Assembly: GCF_003459245.1 (NCBI RefSeq)
Contig: NZ_QRVG01000001.1
Location: forward strand, 124,001-188,000
Reading direction: 5' to 3'
From: Collinsella sp. AF23-2
Lineage (GTDB): Bacteria > Actinomycetota > Coriobacteriia > Coriobacteriales > Coriobacteriaceae
DNA length: 64,000 nucleotides
In this document: piece by piece, positions 28,164 through 36,584 of the stretch
Position numbering within the stretch: position 1 is the stretch's first letter
Layout of the letters: every line of letters begins with the position of its first letter
Program-made: the position numbers and the translations under genes
Notes under the pieces: generated by a model
Seen by the model: the letters and a program-made list of their open reading frames with translations, nothing else
Told to the model about the DNA's origin: nothing
Database searches by the model: none

Positions 28164-29594
28164 ATGACGAACAAAGAGCTGGCTCAAAAGCTGCTGGACC
28201 TTTTGGGCGGTAAAGACAACGTGCTGGCAAACGCGGCGTGCATGACGCGCCTGCGCGTGACCGTCAAAGACACGGGCAGCGTCGACACGGAGGGTATTAA
28301 GGCACTCGACGGCGTGATGGGCCTGGTCGAGGACGACACGATGCAGATCGTGCTGGGTCCGGGCAAGGTGAATAAGGTGCTCGAGGAGTTCTCCAAGCTC
28401 ACCGGCCTTGCGAAAGGTGTTGCCGACGAGAGCGTGGTTGACGCTGCGGCCACAAACAAGGCCGCGCAGAAGGCCAAGTACGAGTCTAAGCCGGTTCAGG
28501 CCTTCCTCAAGAAGATTTCCAATGTCTTCGTCGCTCTGCTTCCCGGCATCATTGCGGCTGGCCTCGTCAACGGTATCTGCAACGTCATTAACGTCTCGAC
28601 GGCAGGAGCGCTTGCAGGCGAGTGGTGGTACCAGGGCATTCGTTCCATGGGCTGGGCCCTGTTTGCCTATCTGCCCATCTTGGTGGGCTATAACGCGGCA
28701 CGTGAGTTTGGTGGTTCCGCTGCGCTGGGCGGCATCGCTGGCATGATGTGCATCGCCAACAGTGCCATGCCCCTGCTTGCGCCTGGCGCGGCTGATCCTG
28801 CCACTGCCATTCTGCTGCCGCTCACCAATGCGCAGTACAACCCCGCAGCGGGCGGCATGATCGCGGCTCTCATCGCTGGTGCATTTTTTGCCTGGATGGA
28901 GCGTCAGATTCGCAAGGTTATGCCCAACGCACTCGACACGTTCCTGTCCCCGCTGCTGGTGCTCATCATCGGTGCCTTTGCTCTGATGCTCGTCATCCAG
29001 CCGGTTGGCGCATGGCTGACGACTGCCATCTTTAGCGTTTTGACCTTTATCTTCGAGAAGCTGGGCGTCCTGGGCGGCTATATCCTGTCGGCAGGCTTCT
29101 TGCCGCTGGTGTCCGTCGGCCTGCATCAGGCGCTCACGCCGATCCACGCTATGCTCAACGATCCCGACGGAGCTACCAAGGGCATCAATTACCTGCTTCC
29201 CATCCTTATGATGGCTGGCGGCGGCCAGGTCGGTGCCGGTCTGGCGCTGTACTTTAAGACCAAGAACGCCAAACTCAAGAAGTACGTCGCCGAGTCCATT
29301 CCCGTTGGAATCCTGGGTGTGGGCGAGCCTCTGATGTATGCTGTTACGCTGCCGCTCGTTCGCCCGTTTGTGACGGCCTGCCTGGGTGCCGGATTTGGTG
29401 GCGCGCTCGCGGCGCTGCTTCACATCGGCACGGTTTCTCAGGGCGTTTCCGGTCTGTTTGGCCTGCTGATCGTCGTTCCTGGCCAGCAGCTCGGCTACGT
29501 TGCCGCTATGCTGCTTGCCTATGCCGCCGGCTTTGTCCTGACGTGGTTCTTTGGCGTCGACGAGCAGAAGATCAACGAGTTCTTTGGCGAGTAG
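28164..29594 (+). CDS. murP: PTS EIIBC transporter, MurNAc (MurP) type
   Basis: The 476-residue protein has an EIIB domain (residues 1-85; phospho-Cys at 26 in NAACMTRLRVTV) followed by a ten-helix EIIC domain of the glucose-glucoside family. The linked murQ and mupG genes point to MurNAc or MurNAc-disaccharide as substrate, imported and phosphorylated at the membrane. No EIIA domain is present, so a separate EIIA is needed; the EIIA at 53095-53607 could supply it. AAGGAGGAG precedes the ATG. The substrate call is contextual; the transporter type is firm. Confidence 0.85.
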   Translation: MTNKELAQKLLDLLGGKDNVLANAACMTRLRVTVKDTGSVDTEGIKALDGVMGLVEDDTMQIVLGPGKVNKVLEEFSKLTGLAKGVADESVVDAAATNKAAQKAKYESKPVQAFLKKISNVFVALLPGIIAAGLVNGICNVINVSTAGALAGEWWYQGIRSMGWALFAYLPILVGYNAAREFGGSAALGGIAGMMCIANSAMPLLAPGAADPATAILLPLTNAQYNPAAGGMIAALIAGAFFAWMERQIRKVMPNALDTFLSPLLVLIIGAFALMLVIQPVGAWLTTAIFSVLTFIFEKLGVLGGYILSAGFLPLVSVGLHQALTPIHAMLNDPDGATKGINYLLPILMMAGGGQVGAGLALYFKTKNAKLKKYVAESIPVGILGVGEPLMYAVTLPLVRPFVTACLGAGFGGALAALLHIGTVSQGVSGLFGLLIVVPGQQLGYVAAMLLAYAAGFVLTWFFGVDEQKINEFFGE

Positions 29595-29661
29595 TTTGAT
29601 ATCGCGAGCCGTGTTGCTCAGAGCTCGCGGCGCGCGGCAGATTTCTTGATGCTATGGTTGT

Positions 29662-29695
29662 GCCGGCGGGGCTAACTGCTCCGCCGGCCTTTTTT
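29662..29695 (+). terminator. Terminator between murP and mupG
   Basis: GCCGGCGG and CCGCCGGC pair around GGCTAACTGCT, followed by CTTTTTTG. Its tail touches the mupG ribosome binding site, so mupG is set apart or expressed by read-through. Confidence 0.85.
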
Positions 29696-29711
29696 GAAGG
29701 AGCGTTGAAGC

Positions 29712-30764
29712 GTGAAAACGGGTATTTCGATTTATCTTTCCAGCCCTCTGCAGGATATTGAGCGGACGATTGAGCGTGGTGCTGCGGCGGGTGCGCGCTA
29801 TGCGTTTACCTCACTGCATATTCCCGAGGATGGGGGAGCGGCGTATACCGATAAGGTCCGTCATGTACTGTCGCTGCTTTCCGCCCGCGGCATTGCGCTC
29901 ATTGCCGATGTGGGACCGCGCACGTGCGATTTGCTCGGGCTTGAGCGCATCGAGGACCTGCGCGATCTGGGGTTGGAATACCTTCGTTTGGACTATGGCT
30001 TTAGCGCCCAGCGGGTCGCGGAGCTGTCCGGAGTATTTCGCATTGTGGTCAATGCATCGACGGTGAGTTCCGATGAAATCGCATCGTGGCGTGAGGCCGG
30101 TGCCGATGTGGCTCGTTTTGCCGCCTGCCACAATTTTTACCCCAAGCCTTATACCGGTTTAGCTCTGGAGGACATTGCTCGGGTGAATCTTCGTCTTGCG
30201 GCGCTTGGATTCGAAATCATGGCTTTTGTGCCGGGTGATGCTAACGTTCGCGGGCCGGTATTCGAGGGACTGCCGACGGTCGAGGCGCAGCGCGGTCGCG
30301 CGGCACAGGTTGCTCTCAATATGCTTGAGCTTGCACATGGCGCCGATTGCGACATTGTGTTGGTCGGCGACCCCGATCTTTCCGATGCGGGATGGGCGCA
30401 GTTTGCTCAAGTTTCCGCCGGATACGTGGACCTGCAATGCGAGCTTGAACCCGGTTATGCCTATGTGCGTGGGCAGATTCATCACGACCGGCCCGATTCG
30501 AGCACCCTCATCTTTAGGTCTCAGGAGTCGCGTACGACGCTTAAACCGGATTCCGTGCCGATGGATGCCGGTGCCGAACTGTTTCGAAAGGCGGGGTCGA
30601 TCGCTGTGAGTAATAGCGGATATGGGCGCTACGAAGGCGAGCTTGAGATCGCGCGGGTCGATCTTTCCGGTGACGAGCGCATGAACGTTGCGGGCCATAT
30701 CACGCCCGAGGCAATGGAGCTGCTGCCGTTCATCAAACGCGGATTCGGGGTACGGTTCGTTTAG
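29712..30764 (+). CDS. mupG: 6-phospho-N-acetylmuramidase (MupG, DUF871)
   Basis: The 350-residue protein belongs to DUF871, whose characterised member MupG of Staphylococcus aureus hydrolyses the MurNAc-6-phosphate-GlcNAc disaccharide in the cytosol. Visible features are an N-terminal TIM-barrel start GISIYLSSPLQD, LRLDYGF near residue 93, HNFYPKPYTGL near residue 140 and a C-terminal domain from about 245 with SNSGYGRYEGELE. With murQ and the PTS gene it completes a pathway from imported disaccharide to GlcNAc-6-phosphate. It starts at GTG 29712 after AAGGAG. The terminator just upstream suggests separate dosage. Confidence 0.85.
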   Translation: MKTGISIYLSSPLQDIERTIERGAAAGARYAFTSLHIPEDGGAAYTDKVRHVLSLLSARGIALIADVGPRTCDLLGLERIEDLRDLGLEYLRLDYGFSAQRVAELSGVFRIVVNASTVSSDEIASWREAGADVARFAACHNFYPKPYTGLALEDIARVNLRLAALGFEIMAFVPGDANVRGPVFEGLPTVEAQRGRAAQVALNMLELAHGADCDIVLVGDPDLSDAGWAQFAQVSAGYVDLQCELEPGYAYVRGQIHHDRPDSSTLIFRSQESRTTLKPDSVPMDAGAELFRKAGSIAVSNSGYGRYEGELEIARVDLSGDERMNVAGHITPEAMELLPFIKRGFGVRFV

Positions 30765-30856
30765 CGTTTGACCCGTGGGCTACAATTGGCCCATCATACG
30801 AAGGCGCCTCGTGTGGCGTGTGCCTGCGTTGGCCGATCTATATTCGGAGGATTCCC

Positions 30857-31216
30857 ATGACCGTACTGTTTGTTGAATATCCCAAGTGCTCGACCTGTAA
30901 GAAGTCCAAGGCATGGCTGGACGAACACGGGGTAGAGTATATCGACCGCGATATCGTTTTGGACAATCCCACGGCTGATGAGCTTGCGACCTGGATTGCT
31001 CGTTCGGGACTGCCGGTGCGGCGCTTCTTTAATTCGTCGGGCATGAAATATCGAGAGCTGGGCCTGAAGGCGCGTCTAGATGCGGGCATGACGGATCGGG
31101 AATGCTGCGAGCTGTTGGCGACCGACGGCATGCTGGTCAAGCGTCCGCTGTTGGTGGGCGACGACTTTGCGATTCCCGGCTTTAGGGAATCGGCTTGGGT
31201 CGAGGCGTTGCTGTAG
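30857..31216 (+). CDS. ArsC/Spx-family thioredoxin-fold protein
   Basis: The 119-residue protein has the ArsC-like fold with a redox CSTCKKSKAWL motif near residue 12, HGVEYIDRDIV, and the FNSSGMKYRELGL and LVKRPLLVGDD segments characteristic of YffB/Spx/MgsR relatives. True arsenate reductases of this family keep three arginines that are not all evident, so a regulatory or general thiol role is as likely as arsenate reduction. CGGAGGATTCCC precedes ATG 30857. It is monocistronic. Confidence 0.85.
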   Translation: MTVLFVEYPKCSTCKKSKAWLDEHGVEYIDRDIVLDNPTADELATWIARSGLPVRRFFNSSGMKYRELGLKARLDAGMTDRECCELLATDGMLVKRPLLVGDDFAIPGFRESAWVEALL

Positions 31217-31288
31217 CGGCTGCGGAAAGTGCGACCCGTTTTGAGTGCTCAGGGTGGGACGTGTTTTCCATCGGCGGGCTCGCTCGGC

Positions 31289-31699
31289 TCAATCATCGAG
31301 CTGTGCCCATTCGTGCGGATCGTAGACCTTTACGTGCTTGTTGGGCTTGCCGCTCCAGTACTCCTCGTCCATAAAGGGCAGATATGCCTGAACGCCGGGG
31401 CAGATAAAGGGAATCCGCTGCTGTTGCAGTCGCTCGCGCTGTCGCTGCTCCAGGTGCGCCTCGGATATGACAGTCGGCATACCGGACAGCTCGACGAGGC
31501 TTGCCTGGATTCGCTTAAGGTCGGGGAGTCCCGCGTGCCATGACATCCGCATGATCAAAAAGGATGCACGGCGGTAGTTTGCCTGCATCACCGTGATGGC
31601 GGGGCGCAGAGTGGGATGGATTTTGTCCCGTTCGGGCCAAAGGTCAGCAGTGATCTCGAGGCCCAGGGTCTCCCATAGGTAATCAAGCTCTTCGTCCAT
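31289..31699 (-). CDS. Conserved protein with IPF-YLPFM motif, function unknown
   Basis: The 136-residue protein has a hydrophobic middle (RPAITVMQANYRRASFLIMR), HLEQRQRERLQQQ, and a closing IPFICPGVQAYLPFMDEEYW. The IPF...YLPF pattern is found in the N-terminal part of larger MarR-like regulators, where it precedes the winged helix; here no DNA-binding domain follows, so this is a stand-alone or shortened form. An ATG at 31720 is also possible; 31699 has GAGG close upstream. No function is assigned. Confidence 0.6.
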   Translation of the reverse strand: MDEELDYLWETLGLEITADLWPERDKIHPTLRPAITVMQANYRRASFLIMRMSWHAGLPDLKRIQASLVELSGMPTVISEAHLEQRQRERLQQQRIPFICPGVQAYLPFMDEEYWSGKPNKHVKVYDPHEWAQLDD

Positions 31700-31964
31700 G
31701 GCGCCTCGATATCCGTGCAATGATGACGGTTCGATTGTGCCATCAGCCGTGAGTGCTGCATTGTTGTAATCTACCAGCGGTAGATGCGGGATGTTTTACG
31801 GGCTTTGGCGCCGTACGTGTCGCTGGCGCTTCACAGGTCCTTCACGTGTCGGCCGTATTTGACTGAATTTCAAAAAAGTCAAAATTGGGGCTTGCGTCAC
31901 GGCCGGACTTCCCGTATATTTCTTTCTTGCGCAAAGGCACAGCCGAGCGCAGCGATGCAGTCAT

Positions 31965-32038
31965 TGGGATGTCGTCTAATGGCAGGACAGCGGATTCTGG
32001 TTCCGTCAATGGGGGTTCGACTCCCTCCATCCCAGCCA
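31965..32038 (+). tRNA. tRNA-Gln (anticodon CTG)
   Basis: Acceptor arms TGGGATG/CATCCCA, D arm, anticodon loop TTCTGGT in a CGGA/TCCG stem, and T arm GGGGGTTCGACTCCC are all present, with discriminator G and encoded CCA. Confidence 0.95.
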
Positions 32039-32055
32039 TTGCATTTGCTACATAT

Positions 32056-32132
32056 GGCCCGTTCGTCTAGCGGTTTAGGACGCCGCCCTCTCAAGGCGGA
32101 GATCACCAGTTCGAATCTGGTACGGGCTACCA
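32056..32132 (+). tRNA. tRNA-Glu (anticodon CTC)
   Basis: Acceptor GGCCCGT/ACGGGCT (with one G-T pair), anticodon loop CCTCTCA in a CCGC/GCGG-type stem, T arm CCAGTTCGAATCTGG and encoded CCA. It lies 17 nt after tRNA-Gln, so the two are co-transcribed. Confidence 0.95.
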
Positions 32133-32142
32133 AAATTGAACG

Positions 32143-32172
32143 CCCGGGCCTCGTAAGAGACCCGGGTTTTGT
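32143..32172 (+). terminator. Terminator of the tRNA operon
   Basis: CCCGGGCCTC and GAGACCCGGG pair around GTAA and are followed by TTTTGTGT. Confidence 0.85.
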
Positions 32173-32229
32173 GTATTGACCGATATTTAAGGCGCGCGTT
32201 GAGTCTGCCGCCCGGACCGAGGAGTTGTC

Positions 32230-33147
32230 ATGGACCTGCCTATCAGCTTGGAAGACATCACGTATGCCGAGAACTATCTGGCGCAGGGCGACCTGGCTAC
32301 GGCGACGCCGCTGCTGGAGCGTCTGGTGGAGCTTGCCGAGGAGTATATCGACGCTGAATGCAAGACGGAGGAGAAGCGCCAGTACTTTAGCTTCGACAGC
32401 AAGTTTGAGCGCCTGGCCTATCGCCGCGTGGAGAAGGATCCGCGCGAGCTGGTGCAGGTCGAGGTTCCCTTTGACCGCCTGTACTCCGACATGGCGTTTG
32501 CCTACATTCGCCAGCAGGATTATGTGAGTGCTCGGAATGCCCTGATGCAGGCCGTGCGTTGGGATCCCATGAACTGCAACTATCGCTTGGACTTGGCCGA
32601 GCTGTTCCGCGCGCTCGAGGACAAGCAGGAGTGGGCATCGCTCTCGTTCTCGGTGCTGGAGCGCGCGAGCGACGGTAAGTGCGCCGCACGTGCCTACACC
32701 AACTTGGGTCAGTACTTCTTGGAGCCCGAGACCGAGAACATTTCGGCAGCCGTGGGCTGCGCGCGTCTGGCGCTGCGCCTGGCGCCCAATGATGCGCATA
32801 CGACGCGCCTGCTCAACAAGATCCATACCACCTATCCGGATGCCGCGGACGAGAGTGACGACCATGTGATGGGTGAGCTCGCCCTGCAGGGCGTGCCGAC
32901 CTCGCCTTCGGCCGAGATCGCCATCTGCCTGATCATGTGCGCGACCGATGCTGCAAGCGACGGCGACAAGCAGGAGGCTACGCGTCTGACGGTCCGTGCC
33001 CGCGACCTGGTGGGCGAGGAGGCATGCGCGGCGATTATCAAGCTGGTGCGCGAGAGCGATGCCGAGCTTAATGCCGAGCGCAGGGCAAAGCGCGAGGCTG
33101 CGGGTTCAAACGCCGATGGCGCCAAGGAGGCCGGCGATGCCCAGTAA
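32230..33147 (+). CDS. TPR-repeat protein upstream of smpB
   Basis: The 305-residue soluble protein has helical repeats resembling tetratricopeptide units, for example YAENYLAQGDLATATPLLER near residue 11, AFAYIRQQDYVSARNALMQA near 89 and AYTNLGQYFLE near 156. The C-terminus is charged and low-complexity (AERRAKREAAG). TPR proteins are scaffolds, and no partner is apparent. Its end overlaps smpB by 11 nt, so the two are translationally coupled, which hints at a link to ribosome rescue or only shared dosage. GAGGAGTTGTC precedes the ATG. Confidence 0.75.
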   Translation: MDLPISLEDITYAENYLAQGDLATATPLLERLVELAEEYIDAECKTEEKRQYFSFDSKFERLAYRRVEKDPRELVQVEVPFDRLYSDMAFAYIRQQDYVSARNALMQAVRWDPMNCNYRLDLAELFRALEDKQEWASLSFSVLERASDGKCAARAYTNLGQYFLEPETENISAAVGCARLALRLAPNDAHTTRLLNKIHTTYPDAADESDDHVMGELALQGVPTSPSAEIAICLIMCATDAASDGDKQEATRLTVRARDLVGEEACAAIIKLVRESDAELNAERRAKREAAGSNADGAKEAGDAQ

Positions 33148-33607
33148 GCGCGAGCGCAAGCTCATTTCCAAGAATCGCTCGGCACATCACGAGTACTTTA
33201 TCGATGAGACGTTTGAGTGCGGCATTGAGCTGAGTGGCACCGAGGTCAAGTCGATTCGCGAGCGCGCCTGCCAGATCACCGATACCTTCGCGCTGATTCG
33301 TGGCGGCGAGTGCTGGCTCGTTGGCCTGCATATTCACCCTTATAGCCATGGCGGCGTGTGGAATCGCGATCCTGATCGCCGTCGTCGTCTGCTGCTACAC
33401 CGCAAGGAGATTGATTTTCTCGACGGCAAACTTCGCAACCGTGGTTATGCGCTGGTACCGTTGGAGCTCTACTTTAATACCGACGGCCGCGTAAAGCTGC
33501 TGTTGGGCCTGGGCCGAGGCAAAAAGCTCTACGACAAGCGCGAGGACATGGCCAAACGCGATGTTCAACGCGAAATCGATCGCGCCCTTAAAGAACGCAA
33601 CCGCTAG
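33137..33607 (+). CDS. smpB: SsrA-binding protein SmpB
   Basis: The 156-residue protein binds tmRNA and brings it to stalled ribosomes. Signatures are NRSAHHEYFIDETFECGIEL near residue 13, GTEVKSIRE near 34, and the basic C-terminal tail KLYDKREDMAKRD that mimics an anticodon in the decoding centre. The length is normal. ATG 33137 overlaps the TPR gene and follows AAGGAGG. No tmRNA gene was seen nearby. Confidence 0.95.
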   Translation: MPSKRERKLISKNRSAHHEYFIDETFECGIELSGTEVKSIRERACQITDTFALIRGGECWLVGLHIHPYSHGGVWNRDPDRRRRLLLHRKEIDFLDGKLRNRGYALVPLELYFNTDGRVKLLLGLGRGKKLYDKREDMAKRDVQREIDRALKERNR

Positions 33608-33682
33608 GAGCGAGTTCACGGGAAGGTGCCCTACCGCGCCCGTCCCGTCTTCCTTGCTGTTTTGCTATACATTTCCAAAAGA

Positions 33683-33709
33683 CGGCGTCCGTTATGGGCG
33701 CCGCTTTTT
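33683..33709 (+). terminator. Terminator after smpB
   Basis: ACGGCGTCC and GGGCGCCGC pair around GTTAT, followed by TTTTTA. Confidence 0.75.
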
Positions 33710-33760
33710 ATGGGTACATACAGCCTTAAGGTTCAATCCCGGGTTAGGGGAGTACTTGTT

Positions 33761-34264
33761 ATGGACAAAACTGCGTTCTTTACCATGCCGAGTGGGCTCT
33801 ATGTGGTGAGTGCCGCGGCCGACGGGCTGCGTGCCGGCTGCGTTATCAACACGGCGGTGCAGGTGACGGCAGCACCACCTCGCATCTCGGTTGCCGTAAA
33901 CAAGGAAAATGTGACCGCTGGCGTGATCGAGACTGCCAAGGCCTTTGCGCTGACCGTGATCGACCAGACGGCGGATATGCTCTACATTGGCAACTTTGGA
34001 TTTCGCACCAGCAGCAACTATGACAAGTTTGCCAAATACGAGACCCGCGAGACGGCTCTGGGCATGCCCTATGTGCCCGAGCATGCGGCGGCCCTGTTTA
34101 GCTGCCGTCTGATCGACACTGTGGATGTGGGCACGCATCTACTGTTTATCGGCGAGGTCGAGGATGCCGAACGCCTGAGTGACGAGACGCCGCTCACCTA
34201 CGATTACTACCATAAGGTCCTGAAGGGCAAGACGCCTCCGAAGGCGTCCTCGTATCAAGGCTAG
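33761..34264 (+). CDS. Flavin reductase-like FMN-binding protein
   Basis: The 167-residue protein has the FMN-binding split-barrel fold of the flavin reductase family: GLYVVSAAADGLRAGCVINT near residue 11, PRISVAVNKEN near 39, and HLLFIGEVEDAERL near 127. It likely transfers electrons between flavin and a partner. The next gene, after 89 nt, encodes a rubredoxin; in Moorella a flavin reductase domain and a rubredoxin domain are fused in Hrb, the electron donor to the flavodiiron protein. The adjacent genes here may be a split version acting in oxygen or NO detoxification. ATG 33761 has GGGGAG upstream. Confidence 0.82.
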   Translation: MDKTAFFTMPSGLYVVSAAADGLRAGCVINTAVQVTAAPPRISVAVNKENVTAGVIETAKAFALTVIDQTADMLYIGNFGFRTSSNYDKFAKYETRETALGMPYVPEHAAALFSCRLIDTVDVGTHLLFIGEVEDAERLSDETPLTYDYYHKVLKGKTPPKASSYQG

Positions 34265-34281
34265 AAATGTTTTAAAAATAC

Positions 34282-34309
34282 TTGCATTATATTATTGAGA
34301 ATCTATACT
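34282..34309 (+). promoter_or_regulatory. Promoter of rubredoxin gene
   Basis: TTGCAT and TATACT separated by 16 bp in an unusually AT-rich 60-bp stretch between the flavin reductase and rubredoxin genes. Confidence 0.6.
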
Positions 34310-34353
34310 GATAAATGAAGTACATCACCAGTCACGTTCGAGAGGAGAACATC

Positions 34354-34497
34354 ATGGCTGAGGAGAAGAAGACGTATAAGTTCGTGTGCGTCGTTTGCGG
34401 TTACGAGGTTGAGGTCGATACGCCCGAGCTGCCCGAGGATTATGTGTGCCCGGTGTGCGGCGTCGGTCCCGATCAGTTTGAGCTCGTCGAGGAGTAG
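34354..34497 (+). CDS. Rubredoxin
   Basis: The 47-residue protein has two iron-binding pairs, CVVCG near residue 10 and [11 protein letters not shown] near residue 33, which hold a single Fe(SCys)4 centre for one-electron transfer. It is slightly shorter than the usual 52-54 residues because of a trimmed middle loop. It probably accepts electrons from the flavin reductase encoded upstream. It has its own promoter at 34282-34309 and GAGAGGAGAA before the ATG, so it may be expressed above its neighbour. Confidence 0.9.
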   Translation: MAEEKKTYKFVCVVCGYEVEVDTPELPEDYVCPVCGVGPDQFELVEE

Positions 34498-34538
34498 CTC
34501 GCAGGCACACGACTTGCAGCAACACATAACTCTGTCCA

Positions 34539-34574
34539 AGGGCCCCGGTCGAATTCTCGGCCGGGGCCCTTTTC
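34539..34574 (+). terminator. Terminator of rubredoxin gene
   Basis: AGGGCCCCGGTCG and CGGCCGGGGCCCT pair around AATTCT, then TTTTCC. Confidence 0.9.
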
Positions 34575-34642
34575 CTCCGCCCCCAAGGGATCACGGTTGC
34601 TGTTGGCCGATCCTGTCTGTTGTGAGTCCGGCCGACCTTTTG

Positions 34643-34859
34643 TCTTAATCTGTAACGTCTAACGGCTCAAAACGGGTCTTCCTGTTACAGATCGAGACAA
34701 ACCAAAACCGTCCGGCAGAAGGTCTCAATCTGTAACATCTAACGGTGAAAATTGGGTCCACTTGTTACAGATTGAGACAAACGGAGCTGTCCCTCGGAAT
34801 GATCTCGATCTGTAACATCTAGACATCAAAAGCGGCTCTAGATGTTACAGATCGAGACG
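34643..34859. repeat. TGTAAC palindrome array, three copies at 80-bp period
   Basis: Copies at 34643-34699, 34723-34779 and 34803-34859 are each 57 bp: a 15-bp arm GTCTCAATCTGTAAC, 27 variable bp with a central AAAA, and the complementary arm. Spacers are 23 bp. The array lies between the convergent rubredoxin and mntH genes. See also 36264, 43915 and 49424. Confidence 0.9.
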
Positions 34860-34885
34860 TTTGCCTAGATAGGTGCCCCGCCCCA

Positions 34886-36142
34886 TTACATCCCTGTCAA
34901 CAACACGACATCGAGAATCGTCACGACGGCACCAATCCCTACGAGCAGCGCGTTGAGCGGGCGCGAATTGGCGTATTTGCCCATAACGCGGGGTGAACTG
35001 GTGAGCCGTATGAGCACAAAGACCGTAATCGGTAGCTGAAGCGACAGCAGTGCCTGACTCCAGATGAGACCTTCAAAAGGATTTGGGACGACCAGGCACG
35101 CCGTCACTGCGCCGACGAAACAGGCCGCCACCCCGATCGAGGAATGTCGGTCGTGGATATCGTATTCCTCGTCGAACATGCCCGCAGTGATGGTTCCCGC
35201 CGCCATGCCCGCCGTCACGCTACTCGAGAGGCCCGCGAACAGCAGCGCTACCGCAAAGATGGTCGAGCTCGCCGGGCCCAAGATGGGGGAGAGCGTGGCC
35301 GCTGCGACGGCGAGGTCGTCTACGACCATGCCGTGCGCAAAGAAGGTCGTTGCGGCCAGGATGACCATGGCCGAGTTGATTGCCCAGCCCACGCCCATCG
35401 AAAAGAGCGTGTCGAAGAGCTCGTAGCGCAGACGCTCTTCGATAACCTGCTCGCCTTGGCCTTCGAAGTGCATGGATTGGATGACCTCGGAGTGCAGAAA
35501 AAGGTTGTGGGGCATAACGACCGCACCCAGGACACTCACGATAATCGCGGCAGAGCCAGTGGGCATACTGGGCGTGATCCAGCTTGCGGCGGCTTGCGGC
35601 CAGTCGACCTTGACTAGTGCAAGCTCGGCCAAAAACGAGAGTCCTACCACGCCTACGAAGGCGATGATCCAGCGTTCGGCATGCTTGTAGGAGTTCGTCA
35701 TGAGCATCGCCATCGATACTGCCGCCACGATGACGCAGCCCGCGCGCACGGGCAGCCCAAAGAGCATTTGAAGGGCAATCGCGCCGCCCAGGACTTCGGC
35801 CATGGCGGTGGCGATGGTCGCGAGATAGGCGCTGGCGAGCACCGTACGCCCGACGAAGCGGGGGAGGTAACGTGTCGTGGCCTCGGCAAGGCAGGCGCCC
35901 GTGGCGATACCCAGGTGCGCCGCGTTGTGCTGCAGCACGATGAGCATAATCGTGGACAGCGTGACGATCCACAGCAGCGCGTAGCCAAACTGCGAGCCCG
36001 CGGCCATATTGGAGGCCCAGTTGCCCGGGTCGATAAAGCCGACGGTCACGAGCAGCCCGGGGCCGATATGCCGCGCAATGTCTAGGCCTCCGTGACCACC
36101 GGTGCGTCGGGAGCCAAAGTGTTGTTTGAGATGGTTGAGCAT
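34886..36142 (-). CDS. mntH: Nramp-family divalent metal transporter
   Basis: The 418-residue membrane protein has about 11 helices and both Nramp metal-binding motifs: DPGN in TVGFIDPGNWASN near residue 38 and MPHN in VVMPHNLFLHSE near residue 211. These coordinate Mn(II) or Fe(II) during proton-coupled uptake. Length is normal. ATG 36142 is preferred because AGGAGCGC lies just upstream; the longer form from 36178 lacks a site. A perfect 14-bp palindrome lies 47 nt upstream. The gene is bordered on both sides by TGTAAC repeat arrays with a shared spacer. Confidence 0.88.
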   Translation of the reverse strand: MLNHLKQHFGSRRTGGHGGLDIARHIGPGLLVTVGFIDPGNWASNMAAGSQFGYALLWIVTLSTIMLIVLQHNAAHLGIATGACLAEATTRYLPRFVGRTVLASAYLATIATAMAEVLGGAIALQMLFGLPVRAGCVIVAAVSMAMLMTNSYKHAERWIIAFVGVVGLSFLAELALVKVDWPQAAASWITPSMPTGSAAIIVSVLGAVVMPHNLFLHSEVIQSMHFEGQGEQVIEERLRYELFDTLFSMGVGWAINSAMVILAATTFFAHGMVVDDLAVAAATLSPILGPASSTIFAVALLFAGLSSSVTAGMAAGTITAGMFDEEYDIHDRHSSIGVAACFVGAVTACLVVPNPFEGLIWSQALLSLQLPITVFVLIRLTSSPRVMGKYANSRPLNALLVGIGAVVTILDVVLLTGM

Positions 36143-36188
36143 GGTGCGCTCCTGTGTGCCGTTTGCTTGACGCCGCAAAGGATACCCG

Positions 36189-36202
36189 TTTTAAGCTTAA
36201 AA
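36189..36202. promoter_or_regulatory. Candidate metalloregulator operator upstream of mntH
   Basis: TTTTAAGCTTAAAA is a perfect 14-bp palindrome in the mntH promoter region; GTTAACCAAGACTAAC adjoins it at 36203-36218 with symmetric ends. A DtxR/MntR-type regulator is a plausible ligand; this is inference. Confidence 0.4.
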
Positions 36203-36263
36203 GTTAACCAAGACTAACAAAATTGTTGTATTTGAATGGGATGGTGAAAGGGGCTGCCGAAAT

Positions 36264-36400
36264 GTCTCGATCTGTAACAGTTTGCCGCCAAAACCGACCC
36301 TTCGTGTTACAGATCGAGACAAACCAAAACCGTCCCGCAGAAAATCTCAATCTGTAACATCTAGGCGCCAAAATCGGTTCCTCCTGTTACAGATTGAGAT
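36264..36400. repeat. TGTAAC palindrome array, two copies at 80-bp period
   Basis: Copies at 36264-36320 and 36344-36400, both 57 bp with a 23-bp spacer. The spacer 36321-36343 agrees at 21 of 23 positions with 34700-34722. The array lies between the divergent mntH and gltB genes. Confidence 0.9.
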
Positions 36401-36584
36401 GTTTGAAGCGGTGAGCTTACAAGCCGAACTTGGGCGCCTTGTTGCCGCCCTTGAGGTCGGCGGTGCCCACTCGTAAGGTGTGCGTTACGCGATTGTTTCG
36501 AAACGGGCGGGAAACACAACGATGCCCTGATGCTCCTACTATGCCTATTCAACTGACTGTCTAAATATCTAGGGGAGGATCGCG

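Noticed and set aside
33608..33760. tmRNA gene next to smpB
   Set aside because: No tRNA-like ends or tag sequence were found; the gap holds only a terminator and the next ribosome site.
34643..36400. TGTAAC arrays as a CRISPR array
   Set aside because: The regular 80-bp period invites this reading, but the repeats are 57-bp inverted structures with variable centres, there are only two or three per locus at four places, one spacer is nearly duplicated, and no cas gene is present.
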